The notes: a model not told the origin generated them from the sequence alone. A DNA stretch of 64,000 nt from Neobacillus thermocopriae (GCF_010975035.1 NZ_JAAIUV010000001.1:124001-188000); one strand, 5' to 3'; shown: positions 21,316 to 30,429, numbered from the stretch's first letter. Program-made: numbers and translations.

Positions 21316-23385
21316 TTAATACCCTAATCCATGGCCAAAACCGTACATAACACTTCCATCATGATTATAAATCGTTACTGGCAGCTTTCCTGTTGGGGGA
21401 TTTTCACCAAAAAGGGTGTTTACTGACGCCGCAAAGCTGGCTGGGCGATAACCATATTGGACAAGATAAGCATCTACATTCGGGTAGGACATGACATCGT
21501 ATGGATTACGGATTCCTAAAGCAATAACCTTGGCATCGGTTTCATTAATGAGCTGATTGGTCATGACCATTTGGCTAGCACTTGGCTCCCTTCCACTCAC
21601 ACTAGAAGTATAAGTTCCGACAATGATATATTTCGCATCCTTCACTTGTTCGAGTTGAGCATTGGTCAGCTTTGTTTGTGTATTAATATAGGTAACATTT
21701 GTATGATGCTTTTTCACTTCATCCAAAAGTAAATTCACATAGTAGCCGGAATACCCTACAACAGCAATTTTGTCTTCTGGTACTGCCTTCATTGGGAGAA
21801 CTCCGTTATTTTTTACCAGTGTAATTGATTTTTCTGCGGCCTCTTTTTCAATCGCCTTATGCTCAGGTGAGCCGACTACTTGAAGAGCATGGGAAATCTT
21901 TTGATCAATGCTTTCTTCAACCTCTCTTTTAACAATTCCCCGATTTAATTTTAAGGTGAAAATCCGCTCGACAGACTGTTCAATTCTTTTCTCAGAAATT
22001 TCACCGGATTTCACTGCGTTATAAAGCCCATTAGCTACTACTTCTAGTCCGACAGGCATTAACACAATATCCGCTCCTGCTTTCACACTACGGATGGCGG
22101 CATCAACCGGACCGAAATGGTCAGCAATCGCATTCATGTTCATTGCATCGGTTATAATTACTCCTTCATATCCCATTTCCTCACGCATCAGTCCAGTTAA
22201 TACCTTGTGGGAAAGGGTCGCTGGAATCGCAATTTCCGTTCCATCTTTTTGAGAAACGGCTTTTGTCGGATCAATTTTCGGGAAAGTGACATGAGCCGTC
22301 ATAATCGCATCAATCCCTGCATCCATCGCCTGCTGGAAAGGATATAATTCAACTTGTTTCAAACGCTCCTTATCATGAGGCACTTCTGGTAATCCTAAAT
22401 GGGAGTCTACCGCTGTATCTCCATGCCCTGGAAAATGCTTGGCCGTTGCCGCTGTGCCGCTTTCCTGGAGCCCTTTAATATAAGCGTTGCCCATTTTTCC
22501 TACAAGCTCTGGATTTTCCCCAAAGGAACGCACTCCAATCACTGGATTATCCGGGTTATTATTGACATCAAGCACCGGCGCCAGATTCATATTAATGCCT
22601 AACGAGTGCAGTTCCTCACCAATGGCTCTTCCGACTTTTTCAGCTGTCTCTTCCGATCTTGTTGCTCCAAGCGCCATATTCCCGGAAAAATCAGTCCCTG
22701 ATTGGAGACGAGTAATAATACCGCCTTCTTGGTCAATCGTAATAAGCAAACCATATTTTTGTGCTACTTGTTGATAAGCATCCACTAACTTTGTTGTTTG
22801 TTCGGTTGTCACTACATTTTCGCGGAACAAGATAACCCCGCCAAGATGATAATCTTTTACAAGCTTGGCGATCTCATCATTCATTTCCGTAACGTTCTTT
22901 CCTTCCCATGTACGAAAATCCGGCATCAACATTTGCCCGACTTTTTCTTCTAGTGTCATGTGCTTCATTGCGTTTCCAATGACGTTATATCGAGAACCTT
23001 TTTCTTTTATGACGAGGATTTTATCTTGGTTTCCCTTCACTTCAATGGCTATTCGGTCAGTGAAATGACCATCGCTGACGGAAATAAACGTTTTCCCATT
23101 ATGACCGGTCAACGTAACTTCGCCATCTTTTACAGAAGCTACATTTTTATTGGAAGACTTCCAAGTGACGTCTGCAGCTAGCTTAAAATGACCATCCCCA
23201 AATATATGAAGTGGATTTAATAAAATTTTGTCGTCTTTCACCTCCCGTTTTACTTGAGGCACATTTAGGTCAATGACTAAATCCTTAATACTGGATGCCG
23301 CAACGGAGTCGGATACGGGAATACCAGTCAATAAGATCCCAATGGCCAAGCACGAAATCATGAAAGCTTTTAAAAATTTCCTCAT
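21316..23385 (-). CDS. nagZ: Secreted GH3 beta-N-acetylglucosaminidase NagZ with N-terminal Big-like domain
   Basis: A 689-residue protein: signal peptide 1-30, an Ig-like stretch at about 30-125 (VTWKSSNKNVASVKDGEVTL resembles Big_2), a GH3 barrel from about 140, and a GH3 C-terminal domain. The barrel has KHFPGHGDTAVDSH with the Asp-His acid/base dyad of Bacillus NagZ, and the nucleophile Asp in ITDAMNMNAI. It frees GlcNAc from muropeptides after peptide removal. It is about 45 residues longer than B. subtilis NagZ because of the N-terminal domain. AGGAGG precedes the ATG; amiE ends 26 bases upstream. Confidence 0.93.
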   Translation of the reverse strand: MRKFLKAFMISCLAIGILLTGIPVSDSVAASSIKDLVIDLNVPQVKREVKDDKILLNPLHIFGDGHFKLAADVTWKSSNKNVASVKDGEVTLTGHNGKTFISVSDGHFTDRIAIEVKGNQDKILVIKEKGSRYNVIGNAMKHMTLEEKVGQMLMPDFRTWEGKNVTEMNDEIAKLVKDYHLGGVILFRENVVTTEQTTKLVDAYQQVAQKYGLLITIDQEGGIITRLQSGTDFSGNMALGATRSEETAEKVGRAIGEELHSLGINMNLAPVLDVNNNPDNPVIGVRSFGENPELVGKMGNAYIKGLQESGTAATAKHFPGHGDTAVDSHLGLPEVPHDKERLKQVELYPFQQAMDAGIDAIMTAHVTFPKIDPTKAVSQKDGTEIAIPATLSHKVLTGLMREEMGYEGVIITDAMNMNAIADHFGPVDAAIRSVKAGADIVLMPVGLEVVANGLYNAVKSGEISEKRIEQSVERIFTLKLNRGIVKREVEESIDQKISHALQVVGSPEHKAIEKEAAEKSITLVKNNGVLPMKAVPEDKIAVVGYSGYYVNLLLDEVKKHHTNVTYINTQTKLTNAQLEQVKDAKYIIVGTYTSSVSGREPSASQMVMTNQLINETDAKVIALGIRNPYDVMSYPNVDAYLVQYGYRPASFAASVNTLFGENPPTGKLPVTIYNHDGSVMYGFGHGLGY

Positions 23386-23411
23386 CAGTTTCCTCCTCTT
23401 TTATCAAATAA

Positions 23412-25094
23412 TTAGTAATTACGTAACTGCCATTCATTTTTATCAAATTTTAATTCCACGGAATCGAGCTTCGGATTCAAAACATACCAGCCGCGACCAT
23501 TCACAGTGGAATCCGTATGATAAACAAAACGGAGCTTCTTAGCTTTACGCGATACATCGAACGTTAAGATTTCCCAGCCATTGCTTGTGCCGGAAAGTTC
23601 TGTGACCATTTGCCATTTGTCATCTATCCACATTTCCACCCGTCCATAATCGGCTTGATTTTCCATACGATACCATGTAGCAAAGGTAAGCTTCATATCT
23701 TTTGTTAAATGGAGATCCGTTTCCATCACACGATTCACAAGATCCCCATATCCGGCAAACCATGCCGAACTTTTACCTGGAATGGATACCGGAATGCTAT
23801 CTGCCACCTGCCTTGCAAACCATCTTCTTGGAGCATTAATGGATCCCATATTCCTGCTTGGATGAACACGATTGGTGAGAAGAATGGCAACCGTTTTGTT
23901 ATGGGGACTGACGACAATCGATGTACCAGTATAGCCTGTATGACCAAAAGATTCAGTTCCTTCAGATAAGGCATCCATGTACCAGCCTTGGCCTAGTTCC
24001 CAACCAAGACCATGGTCATTGCCTGGAAATGCTACATTTTGATTTTCCAGCAAAAGTTTTACCGTTTCGGGTTTTAGGATACGTTTTCCACCATATTTTC
24101 CATTATTGATAAAAATATGCGCTAGTTTTGCAAGGTCCTCTGCAGTTGAAAACACTCCGGCATGCCCGGCAACTCCATCAAGAGACCAAGCATTTTCATC
24201 ATGTACTTCCCCCCAAACTAATCCCCTGTTCGGAACAGACTGATATTCTGTCGCTGCAATACGTTTTTTCAAAGAAGCTGGCGGGTTGTACATGGTGTCC
24301 TTCATCCCTAATGGCTTTGTAATATGTTCCTTCACAAATTCATCCAGACGCTTACCGGATAGTCGCTCAATGAATGCCCCTAAAGTAATCATGTTGAGAT
24401 CACTATATTCATAGGCTGTACCCGGCTTACTTTTCAATGGCTGTTGAAAAACAAGCTGCAGTCGTTCATCACGGGAATTCCCCATCGTATAGAGCGGTAT
24501 CCAAGACGTAAATCCAGAGGTATGAGTCAGTAGTTGGCGAATCGTCACTGTCTCTTTCCCATTAACGGCAAATTCCGGAATATATTTGGCAACCGGGTCA
24601 TCCAGCTGAAACAAACCTTTCTCATAAAGCTGCATCACGGCTACAGAAGTGAAAATTTTACTGATGGAGGCAAGATCAAAAATGGTATCCTTCTTCATCA
24701 ATAAAGGTTGGTCTAATTTCGTAAACTGACCGTCTGCATAAATAACTGAATGACCATAAGCAGAGTGTTTAACGATTTTTCCTCCTCTTGCGACAAAGGC
24801 AACAGCACCCGGAAATAGTTTATTTTCAATGTTTTCTTGAATCATGGAGTCGATTTGTTGTAGTGGTGTAGCAACCATTCCTGCCCCTTTAGGCGAACTA
24901 GGGTGAAGCACACTGGTGACAGGGATGAATTCAGAATTCCATGTAAAAACAGGGTGAGGTTTTTCTGATTGGAATGGTTTCATTTCTTTCTTTTCAATGG
25001 TAGGAATAATCTTAGATTCACTGTTAGCAGAAACATGGGAGGTACATAATAATGCAGTACAGACTGAAGCAAGGACAATGGATTTTTTCCTCAT
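23412..25094 (-). CDS. amiE: AmiE-like secreted serine hydrolase (beta-lactamase fold) with C-terminal jelly-roll domain
   Basis: A 560-residue protein: signal peptide (ends near SHVSA-NS), a class C beta-lactamase/PBP-type domain at about 75-425 with SISK as the SxxK nucleophile and YSD as the second motif (YEYSDLNM), HTGYTG as a KTG-like box, and a C-terminal beta domain from about 455. That tail (FATWYRMENQADYGRVEMW, RFVYHTDSTVNGRGWYV) looks like the jelly-roll seen in immune inhibitor A proteins. B. subtilis AmiE (YbbE) in the same place cleaves MurNAc-L-Ala bonds and is over 100 residues shorter. Specificity is inferred from context. AAGGAGG precedes the ATG. Confidence 0.85.
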   Translation of the reverse strand: MRKKSIVLASVCTALLCTSHVSANSESKIIPTIEKKEMKPFQSEKPHPVFTWNSEFIPVTSVLHPSSPKGAGMVATPLQQIDSMIQENIENKLFPGAVAFVARGGKIVKHSAYGHSVIYADGQFTKLDQPLLMKKDTIFDLASISKIFTSVAVMQLYEKGLFQLDDPVAKYIPEFAVNGKETVTIRQLLTHTSGFTSWIPLYTMGNSRDERLQLVFQQPLKSKPGTAYEYSDLNMITLGAFIERLSGKRLDEFVKEHITKPLGMKDTMYNPPASLKKRIAATEYQSVPNRGLVWGEVHDENAWSLDGVAGHAGVFSTAEDLAKLAHIFINNGKYGGKRILKPETVKLLLENQNVAFPGNDHGLGWELGQGWYMDALSEGTESFGHTGYTGTSIVVSPHNKTVAILLTNRVHPSRNMGSINAPRRWFARQVADSIPVSIPGKSSAWFAGYGDLVNRVMETDLHLTKDMKLTFATWYRMENQADYGRVEMWIDDKWQMVTELSGTSNGWEILTFDVSRKAKKLRFVYHTDSTVNGRGWYVLNPKLDSVELKFDKNEWQLRNY

Positions 25095-25177
25095 AGCTCC
25101 TCCTTAACTCTAGCTTTCCGATCTGGACAAAGCTAAGAAATATTATTTACTATTTTTTAAGAAAGTATAAGATAATA

Positions 25178-25195
25178 GGTATAGTTATCTATACC
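25178..25195. promoter_or_regulatory. Inverted repeat between murQ and amiE
   Basis: GGTATAG-TTAT-CTATACC, perfect 7-bp arms with a 4-base spacer, in the 200-base gap between murQ and amiE. A TATACT lies just downstream on the minus strand (25168-25163 region), though with no good -35. It may be an operator for a promoter of the three secreted hydrolases, or simply a small hairpin. A third GGTATA copy lies near 25224. Confidence 0.35.
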
Positions 25196-25295
25196 ACTTT
25201 AGACCTACAACACCTCCGGAAAATAGGTATAAAGAATCAATAAATTTCAATTGGATCCATAATAATAAGAGCAAGCGGAAGGTTCCCACCTGCCA

Positions 25296-26225
25296 TCAGG
25301 TGAGATCCTTTGCAGCTTTTTGCCTTTGAAGCTGTTCCATTGCATTCGGAAAATGACCATGATGCTGTTTGAGAACGGTAATCGCCGTATCAAAATCAAT
25401 TTGAAATAAAACCATTAAAATCGCAGCTCTCGTATCCCCATTCGCCTTCTCATTTGCTTCTTTGGCCGCCGATTCATCCAAGCCGGTGATGTCTTGAATG
25501 ATGGAGATTGACCGTTTCCTCAGCTTTTCGTTCGTGGCTTGAACATTTACCATTAAATTTTTATATACCTTGCCCATTTTAATCATCGAAGCTGTCGAAA
25601 TCATATTTAATACCATTTTTTGTGCTGTTCCCGCTTTTAAGCGGGTAGATCCGGTAATAACTTCAGGCCCTACAGGAATTTCAATTGGATATTTAGCCAT
25701 CTTGGCTAATTCTGAACCATAATTGCACGCGATTCCGATCGTGAGAATATTTCGTTCATTTGCTCTTTCCACAGCTCCCAAAACGTAAGGTGTTCTACCA
25801 CTTGAGGCGATGCCAATTAACACATCCTTTGGCCCAAGCTGTTGATTGACTACCTCTCTTCCTGCCTCACGATCATCTTCCGCGTCTTCAACAGCATAGC
25901 GAATCGCCTTTTCTCCGCCAGCAATAATACCATTTACTAGATCATTGGTTACGCCAAAGGTTGGCGGACATTCAGAAGCATCCAATACGCCAAGTCGGCC
26001 ACTTGTTCCCGCTCCGATATAAAAGATCCTCCCCCCTTGCTTGAGCGATGTGACCACCGCATCTATGGCATCTTTGATTTGTGGCAAGGCTTTTTCTACC
26101 GCAAAGGCAACCTTTTGGTCCTCCTGATTCATCAACTGAATAATTTCCATAGTCGTAAATCGGTGCAAATTTTCTGAATTCTTATTTCGCATTTCAGTCA
26201 AAAGTCCTGGGCGAGTTACATCCAT
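25296..26225 (-). CDS. murQ: N-acetylmuramic acid 6-phosphate etherase MurQ
   Basis: A 309-residue SIS-domain lyase that splits the D-lactyl ether of MurNAc-6-phosphate to GlcNAc-6-phosphate and lactate in the cytoplasm. Seen: SLKQGGRIFYIGAGTSGRLG, the MurQ signature DASECPPTFGV near 90, and GIASSGRTPYVLGA. The C-terminal ~55 residues form the family's helical UBA-like end. GGAGGCATAGATT precedes the ATG. Its substrate is phosphorylated MurNAc, yet the cluster has an ABC importer and no PTS or kinase. Confidence 0.97.
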   Translation of the reverse strand: MDVTRPGLLTEMRNKNSENLHRFTTMEIIQLMNQEDQKVAFAVEKALPQIKDAIDAVVTSLKQGGRIFYIGAGTSGRLGVLDASECPPTFGVTNDLVNGIIAGGEKAIRYAVEDAEDDREAGREVVNQQLGPKDVLIGIASSGRTPYVLGAVERANERNILTIGIACNYGSELAKMAKYPIEIPVGPEVITGSTRLKAGTAQKMVLNMISTASMIKMGKVYKNLMVNVQATNEKLRKRSISIIQDITGLDESAAKEANEKANGDTRAAILMVLFQIDFDTAITVLKQHHGHFPNAMEQLQRQKAAKDLT

Positions 26226-26264
26226 AATCTATGCCTCCATTTAACAATGCCAAGGTATAAATCT

Positions 26265-27089
26265 TTATTTAACTGCACCAGCAGTCAAACCTTCCATAAA
26301 CTGTTTCGATGCTATAAAGAATAGAATGAGCATTGGCAAAGATGATAATGTCAATCCGGCAAATAGCGCACCCCAGTCAGCTGAATATTCACCAAACAAG
26401 CTTAGCATGCCGACAGGAATCGTCTTTTTCATCTCATTCGTGATAAAAATTAACGGGAAGAAAAAGTCATTCCATGACTGAATAAAATTAATAATCATAA
26501 CCGTACCAAGCGCTGGCCGCATTAATGGCAAAACGACATTCCATAAAATTCTAAGATCGCTAGCCCCGTCCATTCGGGCGGCTTCCTCTAACTCCATTGG
26601 CATCGTTCGGAAAAATCCAGTCAAAATTAAGATGGATAGTGGTATTCCTTGGGCAGTGTACATCAAAATAAGTGACCATAAAGAGTTTGTTAAACCAAGA
26701 CCCTTCATTAATATAAACAATGGCACAATGCCTAATTTAATCGGAATCATCATCCCCATTAAGAAAACGAAAAAGAGGATGTTATTCCACCAATAGGTAT
26801 ACCTAGCGATATAAAAAGCTGCTAGAGAAGTAGTAATCAATATAAGTAGGACGGAAACAACACTGACAAACACACTATTGTAAAAATACGTCATAAATGG
26901 AACTTGATCTAGCAGTTTCTCGTACGTTTGAAAATGAAAGCTTTTCGGCAATGATAGTGGGTTTGTAAAAATTTCTATTGTTGGTTTAAAGGAGGATACG
27001 ATCATCAGGATGATCGGATAAAGACTAATAGAAGCAAATAAAAAGGCAACGATATAATAGAATGACTTCATCCATATCGATTGTTTCAT
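26265..27089 (-). CDS. Sugar ABC transporter permease, MalG/CUT1 type
   Basis: A 274-residue membrane protein with six transmembrane segments and the cytoplasmic EAA loop EEAARMDGASDLRILWNVVLP near 185-205 that docks the ATPase. It resembles CUT1 inner-membrane components for oligosaccharides. It pairs with the permease at 27104 (14 bases between them) and is 39 bases before murQ, so MurNAc or a MurNAc-GlcNAc fragment is the likely cargo. This is inference from position. Confidence 0.92.
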   Translation of the reverse strand: MKQSIWMKSFYYIVAFLFASISLYPIILMIVSSFKPTIEIFTNPLSLPKSFHFQTYEKLLDQVPFMTYFYNSVFVSVVSVLLILITTSLAAFYIARYTYWWNNILFFVFLMGMMIPIKLGIVPLFILMKGLGLTNSLWSLILMYTAQGIPLSILILTGFFRTMPMELEEAARMDGASDLRILWNVVLPLMRPALGTVMIINFIQSWNDFFFPLIFITNEMKKTIPVGMLSLFGEYSADWGALFAGLTLSSLPMLILFFIASKQFMEGLTAGAVK

Positions 27090-27103
27090 GATTAGTACCC
27101 TCC

Positions 27104-28066
27104 CTACATTTCAACTTCTTTTTTCTTCATATAATTTAAAAAGAGCGCGGTAAATACACAGATAAAGAGAAATAGTACAACTGCTAGCGCCGATCCGAGT
27201 CCAATTGCTGTAGAATCCCCCGTCGCCCCGCCAAAGGCTAAACGATAGAAATACACAGCTAACGTATCGGTTGAACGATAGGGTTCTCCCTGGGACCCTT
27301 GCATAGCATAAACTAGTTCAAAGGCTTCAAATGATTGGATAAACGTCAGCACCGTCATAATCATGATGGATGGCATCATGAGCGGCATCATGATTCTCCT
27401 TAACATGGTCAAGCCTTTTGCTCCATCTAATCTTGCAGCTTCGATTAACTCTTTCGGAATCGACTGGAAACCAGCCAAAAAGATTAATATGGCAAACCCC
27501 AATCCAAACCAACAGTTTACGAGAATAATCGTCATTAAGGCCGTGTCTGGATCACCTAGCCATGCTTTCTTCCATGATTCCAATCCTAATTTACTAAGAA
27601 TGACATTTAAGGCCCCAAAATTTGGATTTAATATCAGCTTCCACAAAAATCCGACGACGATGACTGACAAAAGTCTTGGCAGAAAATAAGCCATTTTCAA
27701 TAATTCTGCGCCACGGATTTTTTGAAAGATAATAAAAGCAAGGAAAAAAGCCAAGCCATTCTGGACAACCATTTGAACAACAAAATATAGGACGTTATGG
27801 CCAAAAGCATTCCAGAACATGCCGCTAAACGGCTCAAGGGTAAAGAGATTTTTATAATTTTCCAGCCCGACAAATGCTTGTTTTTGAATTCCCTTCCAGT
27901 CGTAAAAACTGTAAGTAATGGCTGCTACCAATGGATAAACAATGAACAGGCCATAAATAAAAAGGGCGGGAATAGGGAAGAGATGAATACCCCATCTCTT
28001 CTGTTTTTTCCGCTTTTTCTGCTTCACAGTCTCCGTTTGGATCATCGTTTGCATATTCTCCGCCAC
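27104..28066 (-). CDS. Sugar ABC transporter permease, MalF/CUT1 type
   Basis: A 320-residue membrane protein with a basic N-terminal tail (KQKKRKKQKRW), six transmembrane segments and the EAA loop EAARLDGAKGLTMLRRIMMP near 220. It forms the heterodimeric pore with the next permease. In B. subtilis this position of the cluster holds the PTS permease gene murP, which is absent here. Confidence 0.92.
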   Translation of the reverse strand: MAENMQTMIQTETVKQKKRKKQKRWGIHLFPIPALFIYGLFIVYPLVAAITYSFYDWKGIQKQAFVGLENYKNLFTLEPFSGMFWNAFGHNVLYFVVQMVVQNGLAFFLAFIIFQKIRGAELLKMAYFLPRLLSVIVVGFLWKLILNPNFGALNVILSKLGLESWKKAWLGDPDTALMTIILVNCWFGLGFAILIFLAGFQSIPKELIEAARLDGAKGLTMLRRIMMPLMMPSIMIMTVLTFIQSFEAFELVYAMQGSQGEPYRSTDTLAVYFYRLAFGGATGDSTAIGLGSALAVVLFLFICVFTALFLNYMKKKEVEM

Positions 28067-28122
28067 CTACTTTTTATTCGCTTTCTGAAGGACCATTTCA
28101 ACCATGGTTCTCCTATTTTTCA

Positions 28123-29415
28123 TTATTGAAATGGTTTAAACCAAGTTTCTGCATTTTCCTGTACACTTTTTGCTACGCCTTCTGGGGTTTGTTTACCTAA
28201 ATACATTCCTTGAAGCTCGTTTTCCAAGGTCGTTTTGGAAGTAGGGTTACCGCCTGCAAAGTATACAACCATCATATAAGGGGTAGACATTTTCTCAACT
28301 GCTTCACCTAAAGACGTTACTAATTCATCCTTAGCCTTCACTCCAGGCATTGCACTGATCATTTTAAATTCGTTTGTGAACAACTCGGCAAACTCTTTCG
28401 TTGCTAAAAACTCTAAGAACAATTTTGCTTCTTCTTTATGCTTAGATTTTGCATTCAAGGCGAAGGAGCCATCTACCCAAGCTGTAATCGTTGGTTCTTT
28501 TCCAATCGCAGATGGCATTGGGAAAAATCCTATTTCGATATCAGGATTTAGGCTGCGCACGACCTCAATTTCCCAGCTTCCCATAGGGAACATAGCGGCT
28601 TGACCGGTTGCAAATAGTGTACGGATATCCTCCATACCAAGACCTTCATAGTTATCAGGGAAGTATTTCTTCAACTGATCCATCGCTTTAATGGAATTGA
28701 CAAATTCAGTTGATTCAAAGTTCGTTTCACCCTTCGTTATTTTTTCAACAAATTCATTACCGCCGTAATGGGCAGGACCGATAATTCCATGAGCCGCTGA
28801 CAATAGCCAACCTTCCTTCGCGCCAAGGGCGATTGGAATGATGTTTTTGGATTTCAATGTTTCATTTAGCTTGATAAACTCATCCCATGTTTTCGGTTCT
28901 TTTAAATTATGCTCTTTAAAGATTTTTTTGTTATAAAAGATTTGGGTGGTACTCATGTTGAGAGGGACGCCATATTGCTTACCATCGGAACCTTTTGATG
29001 CCTGAAGGGCTGTCTCCGGGAATGCATCCAATCCAGTCAAACCGTCAAGTGGTTCCAGATACCCAGCATCCGCAAGGGCAATTCCAGGTGCATATGGTCT
29101 AAGATGGATAATGTCCGGGCCTTCACCGCTTTGAAGTGCCGTATTCAGAATGGTGTTGTATTCTGTGTTTTTGGAAGGTTTAAATTCGACTTTAATATCA
29201 GGATGTTTTTTGTTGAAGGCTTCAATCACTTTCTCGTATTTGGCAGTATCCTCTGTTCTCCAACTACCAATGGTCAGTGTGACTGCATCTGCTTTTTCAT
29301 CTTCTTTAGAGGCATTTGATTTTTTCGAAGTTTCTTTTTCACTTGAACATGCTGTGGCAAACATCAAGATGAATGCAAATACCCCAAATAACCAAGCTTT
29401 CCCCATCTTGTTCAT
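28123..29415 (-). CDS. Sugar ABC transporter substrate-binding lipoprotein (cluster 1)
   Basis: A 430-residue lipoprotein: signal peptide with lipobox FATACSS (Cys at about 23), then a two-lobed SBP_bac_1 fold (TLTIGSWRTEDTAKYEKVIEAF; GEGPDIIHLRP; LLSAAHGIIGPAHYGG; GQAAMFPMGSWE). It captures the sugar outside the membrane for the two permeases. No ATP-binding gene is nearby, so it probably relies on a general ATPase such as MsmX, as other CUT1 importers of Bacillus do. GGAGGA is about 10 bases from the ATG. Ligand assignment to MurNAc rests on cluster context. Confidence 0.9.
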   Translation of the reverse strand: MNKMGKAWLFGVFAFILMFATACSSEKETSKKSNASKEDEKADAVTLTIGSWRTEDTAKYEKVIEAFNKKHPDIKVEFKPSKNTEYNTILNTALQSGEGPDIIHLRPYAPGIALADAGYLEPLDGLTGLDAFPETALQASKGSDGKQYGVPLNMSTTQIFYNKKIFKEHNLKEPKTWDEFIKLNETLKSKNIIPIALGAKEGWLLSAAHGIIGPAHYGGNEFVEKITKGETNFESTEFVNSIKAMDQLKKYFPDNYEGLGMEDIRTLFATGQAAMFPMGSWEIEVVRSLNPDIEIGFFPMPSAIGKEPTITAWVDGSFALNAKSKHKEEAKLFLEFLATKEFAELFTNEFKMISAMPGVKAKDELVTSLGEAVEKMSTPYMMVVYFAGGNPTSKTTLENELQGMYLGKQTPEGVAKSVQENAETWFKPFQ

Positions 29416-29531
29416 GAATTTTTGGTTCCTCCTTCATTGAAATATATTTTTTAAAATCCTCGTGTGAACGAGGTTTGTAACCAGATGGAGTGTTCAGATG
29501 GTGATATTTCAGAAGGTGCAGCTATCATTAT

Positions 29532-30386
29532 TTATTTTTTCTTAAAAACATTTACTGCTTTGCGGGTTCGTTCCAAAGCTTCTACATGGGTATCCTGATT
29601 GGATTTTGTGACGCCGAGAAACAAAATATCAATGACATTGAGTTGCGCAATACGTGAACTCGTGGCCCCGCTTCGAACATTTCGCTCTAAAGAAGTGGTA
29701 AATAATTTAACATCTGCTAATGAGGAAACAGGGTTATCCCCTGATTTGGTCAAAGAGATAATTTGGGCACCATTTGACTTAGCAACGGCTAATGATTCAA
29801 TAATATCTTTTGTCTGACCGCTATAGGAAATGCCAAAAGCCACATCCTGTCCAGTCAGATTCGCCGCAACTGTAACTTGGGTATCCCCATCCAATGCGGC
29901 TTCACACCAATGGCTGATCCGGGTTAGTTTTTGTTTGAAGTCCATCGCAACAATGGCAGAAGCACCGATTCCAAAGACAGCTACTTTTCTAGCATTCGAG
30001 ATAAGAGAAACCGCCTTTTCTAATTCGTCTGCTGATAGTACGAGAGTCGTATTTTGGATGGATTGTATATTATTTTGCGACACAGATTGAATAAACGCCT
30101 GAATGGAATCATCTTTAGGAATATCTTCATACAGACTATATTCACTTTCAGATTTCGCCAATTCATAAGCAATTTTTAGCTTCAATTCTTGGAAACCTTT
30201 ACATTTTAATACCTTTGATAAACGAACAATGGTGGCTTCGCTAACTTTCGCTTTTTCTGCCAATTTCTGAACAGACATATTCACAGCTTCTTGTGGATTT
30301 TCAAGGATGAATTCAGCCGCCTTTCGTTCGGAAGGCTTAAACATATGCATGCTTTCTTGGATAAATAGTATTTCCGCACTTTTCAT
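29532..30386 (-). CDS. murR: RpiR-family transcriptional regulator MurR (HTH plus SIS)
   Basis: A 284-residue regulator: N-terminal HTH_6 (about 1-77; VQKLAEKAKVSEATIVRLSK) and a C-terminal SIS domain (about 125-260; VAVFGIGASAIVA, AFGISYSGQTKDIIE) that would sense a sugar phosphate such as MurNAc-6-P. It heads the cluster. The open frame begins with a TTG at 30389; the ATG at 30386 is 7 bases after AGGGTG. Three GAAACATT/AATGTTTC half-sites lie 45-92 bases upstream, so autoregulation is likely. The name follows B. subtilis MurR (YbbH). Confidence 0.88.
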   Translation of the reverse strand: MKSAEILFIQESMHMFKPSERKAAEFILENPQEAVNMSVQKLAEKAKVSEATIVRLSKVLKCKGFQELKLKIAYELAKSESEYSLYEDIPKDDSIQAFIQSVSQNNIQSIQNTTLVLSADELEKAVSLISNARKVAVFGIGASAIVAMDFKQKLTRISHWCEAALDGDTQVTVAANLTGQDVAFGISYSGQTKDIIESLAVAKSNGAQIISLTKSGDNPVSSLADVKLFTTSLERNVRSGATSSRIAQLNVIDILFLGVTKSNQDTHVEALERTRKAVNVFKKK

Positions 30387-30429
30387 CAAACTTCACCCTA
30401 TACTAAGTCCTAATCCGATTATATTAAAT

